A DNA stretch of 64,000 nucleotides from Solen grandis. Lineage: Eukaryota; Mollusca; Bivalvia; Adapedonta; Solenidae. Location of the stretch: positions 37,908,544-37,972,543 of the forward strand of contig CM037792.1 in NCBI GenBank assembly GCA_021229015.1, read 5' to 3'. The notes under the pieces are model-generated. The model worked only from the letters and a program-made list of their open reading frames with translations, had not been told where the DNA came from and did no database searches. Positions 1 through 10,397 of this stretch are shown here, in pieces (positions within the stretch are counted from its first letter, which is position 1; every line of letters starts with the position of its first letter). The translations under genes and the position numbers were made by a program.

Positions 1-948
1 AAACCATTTTATAGTGGTAGTATTTACACCAAAACATTATGTAGTGGTAGTATTTACACCAAAACATTATATAGTAGTAGTATTTACACCAAAATCTGAT
101 AAAATGGTAGTATTTACACTAAAACATTTTATAGTGGTAATAATTTACACCAAAACATTATATAGTGGTAGTATTTACACCAAAACATTATAAAGTGGTA
201 GTATTTACACCAAAACATTATATAGTGGTAGCATTTACACCAAAACATTATATTGTGGTAGTATTTACACCAAAACATTATATAGTGGTATTATTTACAC
301 CAAAACATTATATTGTGGTAGTATTTACACCAAAACATTATATAGTGGTAGTATTTACACCAAAACATTATATTGTGGTAGTATTTACACCAAAACATTA
401 TATAGTGGTAGTATTTACACCAAAACATTATATTGTGGTAGTATTTACACCAAAACATTATATAGCGGTAGCATTTACACCAAAACATTATATAGTGGTA
501 GTATTTGCACCAAAACATTATATTGTGGTAGTATTTACACCAAAACATTATATAGTGGTAGTATTTACACCAAAACATTATATAGTGGTAGCATTTACAC
601 CAAAACATTATATAATGGTAGTTTTTACACCAAAACATTATATAGTGGTAGCATTTACACCAAAACATTATATAGTGGTAGTTTTTACACCAAAACATTA
701 TATAGTGGTAGTATTTACACCAAAACATTATATAGTGGTAGTATTTACACCAAAACATTATATAGTGGTAGCATTTACACCAAAACATTATATAGTGGTA
801 GTATTTACACCAAAACATTTTATATTGGTAGCATTTACATCAAAACATTATATAGTGGTAGTATTTACACCAAAACATTATATTGTGGTAGTATTTACAC
901 CAAAACATGATATAGTGGTAGTTATTTATTTACACCAATACATTATAT
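1..948. repeat. 30-bp minisatellite array
   Basis: About 31 head-to-tail copies of a 30-bp unit (core caaaacattatatagtggta followed by gtatttacac), running off the left window edge. Copies differ by point changes such as tata/tatt and agtattt/agcattt, and the first ~150 bases carry small indels. Because 30 is a multiple of three and the unit lacks stops in some frames, both strands show long open frames with a 10-residue period; these are by-products of the repeat and I do not call them genes. Confidence 0.97.
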
Positions 949-1640
949 AATTTATTTGTTATTGAACAATGTTTTTTTTTTTGCATTCAATAATTGTAGA
1001 ATTGTATGAGCAAATAGAAGAAGCCCTGATTTAATATCTTGGTCATGTCTGCTTATATTGCCAATTAAGGCGTTAGTCTATATAAGGTTAAGGGGTTAAT
1101 ACTTTGTTTAAAAGCAATTTTGGAGGATTCACTGGTAACAGCTGTTTTAAATGGCTGGGAATGCATCCAGATGATTTGTGATTGTCCCTCAGGCTTCTTG
1201 TTAATTCTGTTACCACATGCATCAGTCAGTTGGTTGGTCAGACTATTTAAGGATAATTTTAATGTGAGGCTTCATTCTTGTATTTTCAGTTTTGGGGTCT
1301 TTATTAATGAAACAATTTCTTTTTAACCAAAGTTTTCTTAACAACTGTTAAGATCTTTTTTCTAAATTTGTTGTTACCCTTGTTGTTGAGAAAAATTAAT
1401 GACAGTTGAGTTAAATTTTATGGATTGTACCATCTACAAAATCAAGTAAAAATAATCCCGCACACAGATTGTGAAGTGTTTTCTTGATAGAATTTTATAA
1501 GTAGCCACATGCAATCTTTCCATCCTTTTTTTTAATCTGAGACAATCCAAAAGAAAAAAAGCGAATAACACAGTTGCTGACAGCTCATAGAAATGTTTAT
1601 CAGCTTCAATGTGGGTTAGTTACAATAATTACAAGAAACA
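949..1640. other. Non-coding, repeat fragment only
   Basis: No supported gene. Bases ~1000-1090 resemble the middle of a dispersed repeat seen again at 34040, 38349, 38858 and 41700 (shared words attgtatgagcaaa and a following tgtctgctt-like stretch). Confidence 0.4.
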
Positions 1641-1784
1641 GCTATTGGGAATCGGCCTGAGAAATACTGCGTGCACTCTGCCGAGAACTCTGCACGGTGA
1701 CAGATAGGTACAGAATCCAGTTGGTTTAGAATCGGAAAATATTGACAGTTCTGTGTTAGTTGCTGCGGGATTATATTTGGGACA

Positions 1785-1811
1785 ATGGAGAGTATAAGAA
1801 AGACTCGGCAT
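1785..1811 (+). CDS. Candidate 5' coding exon of the Vac8-like gene
   Basis: An ATG at 1785 is followed by eight codons (M-E-S-I-R-K-T-R-H) and a strong splice donor, ggcat|gtaagt, at 1812. The exon would end in phase 0. The Vac8-like exon that begins after the acceptor at 9762 opens with four in-frame codons (A-S-A-I) before its own ATG, so the two would join in frame and extend the protein by 13 residues. The sequence around it is less AT-rich than its surroundings. This rests on phase and splice signal only; there is no homology, and transcription could equally start elsewhere with translation from 9775. Confidence 0.2.
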
Positions 1812-2278
1812 GTAAGTAGCCTACAGACGGATTGTTATCATAATTATCTAGCCATATACACAGACTTTGAGAGTGTTTTTTCTTACATTGATTTAATTAT
1901 TTTGTCTGAGTCCTGGTTGATTTTGTCCTATTTTGCAAGTCAGCTGCATTTAGTGTGGTATGCATTATACGTTTACTGTGTGTGAATATATCTAGGACTT
2001 TTAACTATTATTTTTTGTGTTATGTATTACAGTCTGAGGGGAAGGGGAAAACCCAGTACAGAAGTTTTCATTATTTACCCATTTTATAACATATCCACTG
2101 GGTACTGTGAAATAACTAATTTTTGTTGGACATTAATATTTGCTGATTTTGTGGTGGGTTTCAACCACGAATATTAATCCCCATGAAAATTTGTCTCTCA
2201 TATAAACCTCAGGTTTTCTAGAACAAGTTAGATCCACGAATAACTATACTCACGAAATTCCCTTACATTATAAATCAA

Positions 2279-2648
2279 TGAACACATAAATGTGTCAGAA
2301 TTTGGAACATGTCCTCAGCATTAAATGTGTTAGAATATGGAGTTTGTCCTCAGCATTAAATGTGTCAGAATTTGGAGCTTGTTTTCAGCATTAAATGTGT
2401 CAGAATTTGGAGCTTGTCCTCAGCATTAAATGTGTCAGAATATGGAGCTTGTCCTCAGCATTAAATGTGTCAGAATATGGAGCTTGTCCTCAGCATTAAA
2501 TGTGTCAGACTTTGGAGCTTGTCCTCAGCATTAAATGTGTCAGAATTTGGAGCTTTTCCTCAGCATTAAATGTGTCAGAATTTGGAACATGTCCTCAGCA
2601 TTAAATGTGTCAGAATTTGGAGCTTGTTTTCAGCATTAAATGTGTTGG
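2279..2648. repeat. 35-bp minisatellite
   Basis: About ten tandem copies of a 35-bp unit (core attaaatgtgtcagaatttg followed by gagcttgtcctcagc), with variants cagaatatgg and cttgttttcag. No coding potential. Confidence 0.95.
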
Positions 2649-2649
2649 G

Positions 2650-3690
2650 ACAGAGCTTGGCTTAAGCATCACTATGTCCAGTTGTTACCAACTCTAAAAT
2701 TTGTGTAAGGTTAACAGGGAGTTATCTTTTCCTTCATTCGTGATATAATCAGAATCTTTAACAGCAGCAAAATGATAAAAATATAATAACTGGGACTAAG
2801 AAAGATTTTGGAATAGTTTGAAATAGAATAAGAACAGCTAAATGAGCATCATAAGAAATTTGTTGAAACCCTGTATATTGCACTATTTTACAAAGGTTTT
2901 GTATCTAAGTATTATATCAGAACATGTACACATAGATTGGACATTAAATCAAGGAGTGAGAGCAAATCTAGGTTAATTAAGTGCTTATATATTTATATGC
3001 ATTTAGCCTAGTTTTGCTCTCACAACTCGAAATGTAGACAAGGACCACCTACCCCCAAACAGTATAGTATCGCACAAAATGGTCGTAACTTGTTCTTTAA
3101 TACATAAAAGTTACGACCGCTTTGCGCTGAGCCCTCGCAATATCCCTGTCCCAGATTGTTACTTTTGAATGGCAGCCATCTAGATCTATATATATATGGC
3201 TTCTTTTCAGAGTTTAGAGTATCCTCGATGTATGTTATAAATGGCTTTCAGAACTTTTAAGCTTGTCAATTACTGAGCATTTTTAATAATAGTAATAACG
3301 TGTCATTAGTGACATGGTTATAGATGAAAGATTTTACATAATTATTGGGTTTAAACCAGCTTAGTGCAAGAGCTTTCTATAATGGTGAAACAATTGCAGG
3401 ATTGTCACACTGGCTGTGAACTTATTTTGCTGTTGGTTATTCATGTAGGTATAATATGCTGAGTATAGGTCAACTAGGAAATTGTTGAGAAGAAAGCTAA
3501 GACCACTAAGACAAGATCAATAACAATCTTGTACCTGTAATTAAGGAATCAATTGATAAGGCCTCCAGATGTGAATGCCTGTGATTTAATATAGGCAGGG
3601 TAAAAGTACACTATCTTTTGAGTTACTGATCAGGTTTTTAGCTGGTGAACTGTGTATGGCATCCGTCATGCATCATGCCGCATCAACAAT
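2650..3690. other. Non-coding; two short inverted repeats
   Basis: Contains an imperfect 21-bp inverted repeat at 2956-2976 and 3003-3023 (gtgagagcaaatctaggt against cctagttttgctctcac) around a ~26-bp AT-rich loop, and a perfect 11-bp stem ggtcgtaactt/aagttacgacc near 3083-3119. No gene is recognised. Confidence 0.5.
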
Positions 3691-3877
3691 TTGTTTGTGA
3701 ACACCCTAAATGCTACAGTTTTGATCCAATGTTAACAAAACTTTATCAAAAACAAATTGGATGAGTTTCAAACTGGTCATTGGGGTAGGTCAAAATATAA
3801 AAAATCCTTGGTAAACCTTGTAAACACACCAGGGGCCACATTTTTGGCCAAATCTTCACAGAATTTTGTATTGGTTA

Positions 3878-3976
3878 ATGTTTGTTATTGTGGGTTTAAC
3901 AAATTAAACCGCTCAAGCTCGGCACAGCCGAGCAAGCGGTTTAACTTTTTAAACCAGCAATAACAAACATTTACCT
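3878..3976. mobile_element. Long hairpin (fold-back) insertion
   Basis: A ~45-bp imperfect inverted repeat: the left arm begins ttaatgtttgttattg and the right arm ends caataacaaacattta, with inner arms ttaaaccgctc / gcggtttaa and a GC-rich apex agctcggcacagccgagc. The stem is almost continuous, so it is a foldback-type or palindromic MITE. An apparent open frame across it is incidental. Confidence 0.6.
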
Positions 3977-3977
3977 T

Positions 3978-4163
3978 CTTAATGTATGGAATTATGTTTT
4001 GACGCAACTATCCAAGTCCACCTATTTACGCATGCGCACAAAGATTGGCGGTATATACTAGGTTACTCCTTAAATCAAGTGGTTTAACGACTTAAACCGA
4101 TTGAAAATTTTGAAAAATACTGCAATCTCATTGGTCAAAATATAATTCCATACATTAAGTTAG
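3978..4163. mobile_element. TTAA-flanked MITE, about 185 bp
   Basis: The ends are TTAA-tgtatggaattatgtt and aatataattccataca-TTAA, an inverted repeat of ~20 bp immediately inside TTAA tetranucleotides. TTAA target duplication and short size fit a piggyBac-type non-autonomous element; this is inferred from the ends alone. Internally there is another small inverted pair (ggtttaa / ttaaacc). Confidence 0.6.
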
Positions 4164-4369
4164 AATATTGAATAATTTTGAATATCAGTCATGTGGGATC
4201 AAAATGTAGGTCACTGGGTCAGATCCTTAAAAAACCATATGAACACCCTAGAGGACACATTTTTGGATCAATCTTCACAGAACTTTGTCAGAATGCTTAG
4301 TTGTATAAAATCTTGGATGAGTTAAAAGTTTAAGTTAAAAGTTTATTTTAAATTATTTATTTTACATCA

Positions 4370-4545
4370 AAGAAACAAGTTCTCTAAACTTATACTAATC
4401 CCTCTGGACAGTTCCTGGGTTGGACTAGTACTTATTGCCTGGGAGGGTCATGAAAAAATAGCTGCTCCTAATGGGGTTTAAACCCACAACCTTTGGATCT
4501 GCTATCAGGTATGTCACCACTGGACCACGGCAGCCCTTAAAGGAT
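4370..4545 (-). mobile_element. tRNA-derived SINE, family C
   Basis: Read on the minus strand it starts with a tRNA-like head: gccgtggtccagtggtgaca resembles an A box and tgtgggtttaaaccccatta a degenerate B box. It is followed by a body found again at 7725-7900 and, in part, at 29455-29560 (words gttcctgggttgga, agtact, aaccacaacctttggatctgc). No intact tRNA fold. Confidence 0.55.
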
Positions 4546-5027
4546 GATTAAATGATGTTTTTGCTGGCTAAGCATTTTGAGAGCTCGAAAGCCAAATTTA
4601 ATAAAATGTTACCTTTTACAACCATTTAAAGGATACAATAAACAATAATTTCTTTCATATTATCCCCACTGCATAAAGCTGTTATTAGGTAGGAATTGAC
4701 CAATCATGATGGCCCTGTCACGACATGTCCTGATTTACAAAAGTTCAATTCAGAAGCGATTAAAATAGAAGAAGAAAGAAAATTGTTTACATTATAAAAC
4801 CATTGGTTGAAAGCCATTGTGATAAAATCAGACATACATTGATTTGCATGGCAAGAATGCATGATTTTACAGTTATTTTCTACATTTGCACATGCACACA
4901 CATGTTACCAATAACTGTAATCCCTTCATCATTGTCCCCAGTCACCAGTCGATTGAGCATTCAAATACAGTCAGTAAGAATACAGTAACCATGGGGTCAA
5001 TCTGTGGCCATTAACTTTAAAGTGGTT

Positions 5028-5400
5028 CAACCACATATCACAGGGTGAGAAAAATACACAACCTGACCAGAACTCCAGCCCGGAGCCTTTTGCTTACAGA
5101 GACAATGCCCTACCAACTGAGCTACCCGGTTGCTTAAATAATTATGATCCTCTCCGTTTGTGATTTATCGGTACCGTGACATACTCCTCCGCCAGATTGG
5201 AATTCGTCCTTGAATTTTCAAACGGGTCCAGAGAACAAGGTGAACATGATCTCGGAGTACATACAGCCATGGTCCCACGATGGGAGCCAAATGTCACAGG
5301 GTGAGAAAAATATGCAGCCTAACCGGGACTCGAACCCGAGACCTTTCGCATAAAGTGCAGATGCTCTACCAACTGAGCTCTGTGACACGTAATTGATCAG
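5028..5400 (-). mobile_element. tRNA-derived SINE units, tandem pair
   Basis: Two tRNA-like heads on the minus strand: near 5390-5310 (agctcagttggtagagc, then ggttcgagtcccggtta) and near 5130-5045 (gctcagttggtaggg, then a decayed B box). The body between carries gtgacatactcctccgccag and tcacagggtgagaaaaat. The cloverleaf is imperfect (position 33 of the anticodon loop is not T; mismatched anticodon stem), so these are SINE heads and not functional tRNAs. The same unit is tandemly arrayed at 61075-61890. Confidence 0.65.
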
Positions 5401-5412
5401 TAGAATTAATTT

Positions 5413-6075
5413 TTTAGCTCACCTGAACACTAATAAATGTGCTCAGGATGAGCTTTTGTGACCACCTTTTGTCTGTCGTCCGTCGTTCATAAAAATTTAT
5501 CAGAATGTTTGTCTACATGATATCTCGAAAGAGTTCGAAATTTCGTCATGTGGAGTCAAAAACTAGGTCACTAGGTCAAATCTTAGAAAATTAAAAAAAA
5601 AACTTGTGAACACTCTAGGGGCCAAAGTTTTAGCCCAATCATTATATAATTTGGTTAGAATGTTTGTCTACATGATATCTTGGATGAGTTTGAAATTGGG
5701 TCACATGGGGTCAAAATCTAGGACATCTTCAAATCTTACAAAAACCTTTTGACGGGTTAACCACATTTTTGGCCCAAAAATTTGGGGTTTTTAAATATGT
5801 CAGATGAGTTTGAAATTGTGTCATGTTAGGTCAAAAACTAGGTCATTAGGTCAAATTTTAGAAAAACCTTGTGAACACTCAAGAGGCTACATTTTTGTCC
5901 CAGTCTTCACTGCATGAAATCCAGATGAGTGCAAATTTAGGTAGACAAAATCTAGGTCACTAGTCAAATGTTAGAAAACACTGCAAACATTTTAGATGCC
6001 ACATTTTTTGTAATCATGCCTAACCAGCAATCTAACTCAGGTGAGTGTCATAGGGCAATCTTCGCCCTCTTGTTT
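5413..6075 (+). mobile_element. Hairpin-headed tandem element, family A (diverged)
   Basis: Begins with tttttagctcacctgaac and a mispaired hairpin (tgctcaggatgagctt), continues with the family-A phrase ttgtctgtcgtccgtcg, holds three degenerate ~145-bp units, and ends with ctcaggtgagtg, the small hairpin agggcaatcttcgccct and cttgttt. The agctcacctga / tcaggtgag subterminal inverted repeat is shared with 16381-17790 and 24508-25203. Confidence 0.7.
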
Positions 6076-7229
6076 ACTCAATCGTTAGTTAATATTGGTG
6101 AAGTTTTTGTTTTCTGGCAGATAAACTCAGCTCGCGTTGTTCACATTGCACAGAAAAAATGCTATTTTTGTAAATTTCCACTTTGGGAAGTTAAGGTTAA
6201 ATATAGAATATGGTATCCCTGAAGCAGTGTCTTACTGTACCAATTTATTGTGACACATTCCACAACATCTCGTCTTCACCAGTTCATGTCTGTTATTAAA
6301 AATTTCTGTCTTTGAAATGAGCATGTGTGTGAAGAGTGAATATGATCAGTCATTATGACTGCACACGGAAATAAAAATTCTAGATATATAGGTTTTATAA
6401 AGTTTTATAAAGCGTTGTGGAGAAACTGCCCATTTTTTTCAATCACAGAATGTTGTATTGGGTGACTCCACATCTGTTGTTGGGTATTGATAGACATAAT
6501 TCACATTGATGGTTTTAAATCAAATCAGTCATTGACCTGTGATCAAGCTGCTTTTAGTTACCAGTCATAATAAACAAAAGAAATGCAGCATTCTTGTTCT
6601 CTCAGTGCTATCAGAGATTTGAATTGTATATCTACAACAGACTCTTTTTATAGATTGAAGTAATTATAAAAAATTTCTGCACAGGTCAGAGGCTCAGAAC
6701 TTATTTCGGATAGTAGTTTTCGGTCATTTTTTAGTGTAAGAAATAACACTTGGAGATATCTGAGGTCAATAGATTGATGTGATTATTAGTATATATATAT
6801 ATGTTACAATGATTTGTTCTGGACTTTACATGAGTTGTTGTAACAGCCTAAAATGACCGAATGCTGCACATTACTATCAAATTCATGTGTGAGTCACCTT
6901 TGCATCGAAACAAACTATTTTCCTGCACTTGGTAAAGTGATCACATGATAAAAACAGTTACATCATTCGATTGCAGTTACATCAGCATAGAAAAATAAGT
7001 CCTATAATGTTTTCATGTCACAGTCGATTTTTGTAGCCTGTAAGTATTTATTTTTGACACAGCATTGATTTTTCAGCATTTTTGCTTAATTCTAGTTTAC
7101 TTATGTTGTAGAGATATTTACAATTGTTTGATCATATTTCCACTATTGAGAGGTTATTCGGTTTTAAATCTAGGAGAGTCTGGGTTGAAAACATAGTACT
7201 ATAGATGTTGTGACTGATGTCACACACAA
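6076..7229. other. No recognised feature
   Basis: AT-rich sequence with a short (TA)n run near 6790. No open frame with family motifs on either strand. Confidence 0.4.
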
Positions 7230-7372
7230 CTAAAAATAGTGCTTGGTGCGTTGTTGTTATGGCCGTTCCAGTATAACATTGCTTAAGTTTCAGGATAATG
7301 GGACTGGGTATGGAACCATGCTACATATCTACAGAATAACACAGACTGTGGTGTGGCTGCACTGTATTTGTT
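7230..7372 (+). mobile_element. SINE family A, partial copy
   Basis: Decayed 3' body of the tRNA-derived SINE whose full copy lies at 52420-52745 (words ggataatgggactgggtatgg, ctacatatct, gtgtggctgcactgtat). No tRNA head remains, and the copy is interrupted at its 3' side by the TTAA element. Confidence 0.5.
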
Positions 7373-7579
7373 TTAAGGTAATCCATCCATCATTAATTTG
7401 TGATCATTTTCCATCAAATGATCATGGGAATTTAATAGTAATGCAAGCCTTTATAGCTGACTTTGAGCAATGAGCTGATGACTCCAAGTCAATGGATGCC
7501 TGCATCTGCAATGAAGTCTTTTTAAGCATATGAAGGTCCATGATTATGGTATAATTTAATGATGGATGGATTACCTTAA
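7373..7579. mobile_element. TTAA MITE with perfect 24-bp terminal inverted repeats
   Basis: The termini read TTAAggtaatccatccatca and, in inverted form, tgatggatggattaccTTAA; the arms are perfectly complementary over 24 bp. The 207-bp element has no coding capacity. A diverged relative lies at 46976-47181 with the two ends exchanged. TTAA at both ends suggests piggyBac-like mobilisation (inference). Confidence 0.75.
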
Positions 7580-7724
7580 GCAGACAAAGTTTCCAAATTA
7601 CCTTTATACTGTCATGACAGTTAGTCTCCAAATTTTGGTTAAAACTGTTATAACAGTCAAATGGAACAAAAACACAACAAATAAACACCACTATTTTTGT
7701 TTTGTTTTTGTTAAAACTTGTTCA

Positions 7725-7900
7725 TTTTATGTTGATTGGGTTTTACAACTTCCATTCCCCCTTAGACAGTTCCTTGATTGGACTAGTAGTCTTTACACCT
7801 GGATATCCATTAAAAATCCTCGTGCCACACAGGGATCAAACCCACAACCTTTAGATCTGCAGCCATGTCCACTGGACCAGGACCACCTTAAATGAGCTCA
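7725..7900 (-). mobile_element. tRNA-derived SINE, family C
   Basis: Second copy of the SINE at 4370-4545: shared gacagttccttgattggact, aaacccacaacctttagatct and gtccactggacca, with the tRNA-like head toward the high coordinate. Confidence 0.5.
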
Positions 7901-8126
7901 AATGGTCATAAAGCCTTCTGTTAGGCTCAAGCTCCCATTCCCTGGTATGCAAGACCTTTGCTGTAACCACCATTAGCAATGTGTGGAGACCAGCACTTTA
8001 CCATACAAGAGAATTATAAAGGAAATGTGCTGAGTGAATAGTATACTTGCAGATTCACCTAAAGCTTATTTAAAAGGGATCAGGTTCATAATACTGTTTA
8101 AGTGTGTAGAATGGGAGACGACACAT

Positions 8127-8376
8127 TTAACCCTTTCCCTCATGTAGACTCATTTTGACGCACTCAATAGGTATCACATAAAACCTGATCTACATACATG
8201 TAAAACCACAGTTAAACCTTACCAAATTTAATTATAAAGTCCTCATTTCCAGACCACTGAGGTCAGCAGCGAACAGCATAAAACCTGATCAGCCTGCGAG
8301 TTACTCGCAGGCTGATCTGGTTTTATGCTGTTCGCATAGGTCTTTTCATGGTGTCCTCTATGAGGGAAAGGGTTAA
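8127..8376. mobile_element. CCCTTTCCC MITE (TTAA-flanked), copy 1
   Basis: A 250-bp element bounded by TTAAccctttccctcatgtaga and, inverted, tatgagggaaagggTTAA. Near the 3' end lies a long internal palindrome (cagcataaaacctgatcagc / gctgatctggttttatgctg, loop ttactcgcaggctg-type). Other copies are at 18581-18822, 23297-23580 and 26331-26561. Termini starting CCC directly inside TTAA match the piggyBac superfamily pattern; no transposase is present. Confidence 0.8.
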
Positions 8377-8497
8377 ACGATGTCTCAGATTTAAGAACAT
8401 TTTTTGCCATGTGTTTGTATGTTATACAACATATTAAGGTAATGGAGAGTAAAGTATATTGTCAGAGGCATACAGTAAACCTTTCAAATGTTGCAGT

Positions 8498-8624
8498 TCT
8501 GGCTCGAATTCCACCAACAATACCTAGCACTAAGTAGTACTTGAATTATTAAACTTGGTTGAAACACATTCTGTCATTCCTATTATATGAAATATTCATG
8601 TGCATTGGTGGAATTTGAGCCAGA
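8498..8624. mobile_element. Short inverted-repeat element, about 127 bp
   Basis: Ends tctggctcgaattccaccaa and ttggtggaatttgagccaga are a 20-bp near-perfect inverted repeat. The interior is AT-rich and has no open frame. Candidate MITE; only one copy was noticed. Confidence 0.45.
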
Positions 8625-8629
8625 TTTAT

Positions 8630-9762
8630 TCAAATGAATTTATCAGATTATCCAATCACTGTACTGAGATATCATGTGATCAATGTTTGACCTTGATAGT
8701 TTACACAAATGACCTCAAGGGTTTTTCTGAGGAGTTGACCTTTGGGCATAGATCATCATTGCAGTCCATAAATTATGATCATGGTTACTTGGGATGCTTG
8801 GTTAATTTTAAAAAAACACTTTGATTCCTCTGTCAGCTGTTGCTCTCGGCAACACGTGGGATTTTAATTATTACAGTCTCATGTTATATTCTAAACAAAG
8901 AGATACTTTACTGTACACATTATGCAAATGAACGGTGCACTGTAACAAATTGGACATGCATGCATAATGTTAGACTAGAATATATCACACACGGTTGTGT
9001 TGATTGCTGGCTGGAGGACTGATTCACTCTATTAATACGAGATAATTAACATTGTATGTACATGAAATTGAATGCCAGCTTTGTTCTAGAACAACAAAGT
9101 GCAGTTATATTTTGTATACTTTGAGTGTTACTGGTGAATCATAAAGCATGAAGACTCATTTAAGGACATAACATGAACACAAAATTTGATAAAATAATTA
9201 AAAGAAGTTCTAAAATATATTTTTTTCTGCTTTTTTAACAGTATTCTGGTACCAAAATTTGAAATAGATGATATTCAGTGATCAGGGACTATTTCAAAGC
9301 TGTGAAAAAAAACCCAATTATTTTCAGATCAGTGAGTATCAAAACTCAATAAACATCTAGAATACTCAATTAATTCCTTATCCTTTACAAAACATCACTT
9401 ATATCCCAACTTATATTAAACCTTAAGCTCCTGAAAATGGATGTGACTGTTAATGCTTGTAACTCAATTAAAAATCAGGGCCATAGTTGCTTAATTACTC
9501 CAATATGTTAATGGCTACTCAATTAGGGTTGAAAAGCTTGCAGTTGAACTGGACATGTTTGCTAAAATGTCATTTAAATGTATAAGTGTGTCCCTTGGTC
9601 TGGATTTGCTTGTCTGGGCTGTAACTTTGCCACAGACTTGACAATTTTTTTTTGTTACCCTTTGGCATTTATTTCAAAATTGATCAGTACCAAAAGTAAC
9701 CAAGCTGATCTGAAAAAAATGTTTAAGACAGTAATTATGTTCAAATTTTAATCTCTTTACAG
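8630..9762. other. Non-coding, no recognised repeat
   Basis: No supported gene. The last ~30 bases form the polypyrimidine tract and acceptor (aatctctttacag) of the Vac8-like exon at 9763. Confidence 0.4.
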
Positions 9763-9774
9763 GCGTCGGCCATT

Positions 9775-10009
9775 ATGGAGCAGTTTGAGATCAAAATAGA
9801 GCGACCGAAACCAAACCCAGTTGATGAAGTCATCAGTCTTCTGAAGCATATCCTGGAATGTTGTCTGTACTGTATAACGTGCGGCTGCTACCCCGGGCCC
9901 AGCAAGAGCAGTCGGGCGAGCTCCCTGAACGGGGACGTGGAATATAGCTCGGTGTTGATGGACAACGAGAAACAGGCTGTACAGAATCTGCTGCAGTATT
10001 TAGAACATG
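9775..10009 (+). CDS. Vac8-like armadillo protein, N-terminal coding exon
   Basis: First recognised coding exon (exon proper starts at 9763 after acceptor tctttacag) of a protein related to yeast Vac8. It gives 78 codons plus one base, ending at donor catg|gtgagt. Residues 16-28 are hydrophobic/amphipathic and lead into five cysteines (C29, C30, C33, C36, C38), a probable S-acylation membrane anchor. Residues 63-77 (DNEKQAVQNLLQYLE) match the stretch that opens the armadillo array in Vac8. Yeast Vac8 is a palmitoylated vacuole-membrane scaffold for vacuole inheritance, nucleus-vacuole junctions and selective autophagy; the animal role is not known to me. The exon is markedly GC-richer than its flanks. 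Joined to 39970-40092 it reads without a break. Start choice: first ATG in the exon; an upstream coding exon (1785-1811) is possible. Confidence 0.8.
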
Positions 10010-10259
10010 GTGAGTCTTCCTGTCTCTTTATCAATATTTAGAACATGGTGAGTCTTCCTGTCTCTTTATCAATATTTAGAACATGGTAAGTCTTCCTGTC
10101 TCTTTATCAATATTTAGAACATGGTGAGTCTTCCTGTCTCTTTATCAATATTTAGAACATGGTAAGTCTTCCTGTCTCTTTATCAATATTTAGAACATGG
10201 TGAGTCTTCCTGTCTCTTTATCAATATTTAGAACATGGTAAGTCTTCCTGTCTCTTTAT
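10000..10259 (+). repeat. 38-bp tandem array carrying the exon's splice donor
   Basis: The last ten bases of the Vac8-like exon plus the first ~28 bases of its intron are repeated seven times at an exact 38-bp period. Each copy contains tttagaacatg followed by gtgagt or gtaagt, with donors at 10010, 10048, 10086, 10124, 10162, 10200 and 10238. Only the first donor keeps the reading frame, because the first intronic copy brings an in-frame TAG at 10039. Confidence 0.95.
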
Positions 10260-10269
10260 AACAGGTCTT

Positions 10270-10397
10270 CAACTGGGCTCTTTTTAGTTTGGCTGTTTTT
10301 CAGATGGGCTCTTTTTAGTTTGGCTGTTTTTCAAATGGGCTCTTTTTAGTTTGGCTGTTTTTCAAATGGGCTCTTTTTAGTTTGGCTGTTTTTCAAA
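10270..10397 (+). repeat. 31-bp tandem repeat, four copies
   Basis: Four near-identical units with the core gggctctttttagtttggct, directly after the donor-bearing array. Each is pyrimidine-rich on this strand. Confidence 0.9.

Larger units (their letters stand above)
3690..4345 (+). repeat. Degenerate copy of the 145-bp-unit element, with nested insertions
   Basis: Two diverged copies of the unit found intact at 24588-25160 (words gaacaccct, gccacatttttgg, atcttcacagaa, ttggatgagtt, ggtcaaaat) lie at ~3700-3880 and ~4180-4345. They are separated by two palindromic insertions annotated below. No hairpin head or tail is visible, so this is a fragment. Confidence 0.55.

Noticed and set aside
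1..948. CRISPR-like direct repeats
   Set aside because: No unique spacers: the units are contiguous tandem copies in a eukaryotic genome.
165..950. 261-codon open frame with VVVFTPKHYI repeats
   Set aside because: Translation of a 30-bp minisatellite; the opposite strand is equally open and no non-repeat coding sequence adjoins it.
3757..3963. 68-codon plus-strand frame
   Set aside because: Runs through a decayed tandem unit into a palindromic insertion.
5310..5395. Functional tRNA gene on the minus strand
   Set aside because: A and B boxes are good, but the anticodon loop lacks T33, the anticodon stem is mismatched, and the sequence continues into a SINE body.
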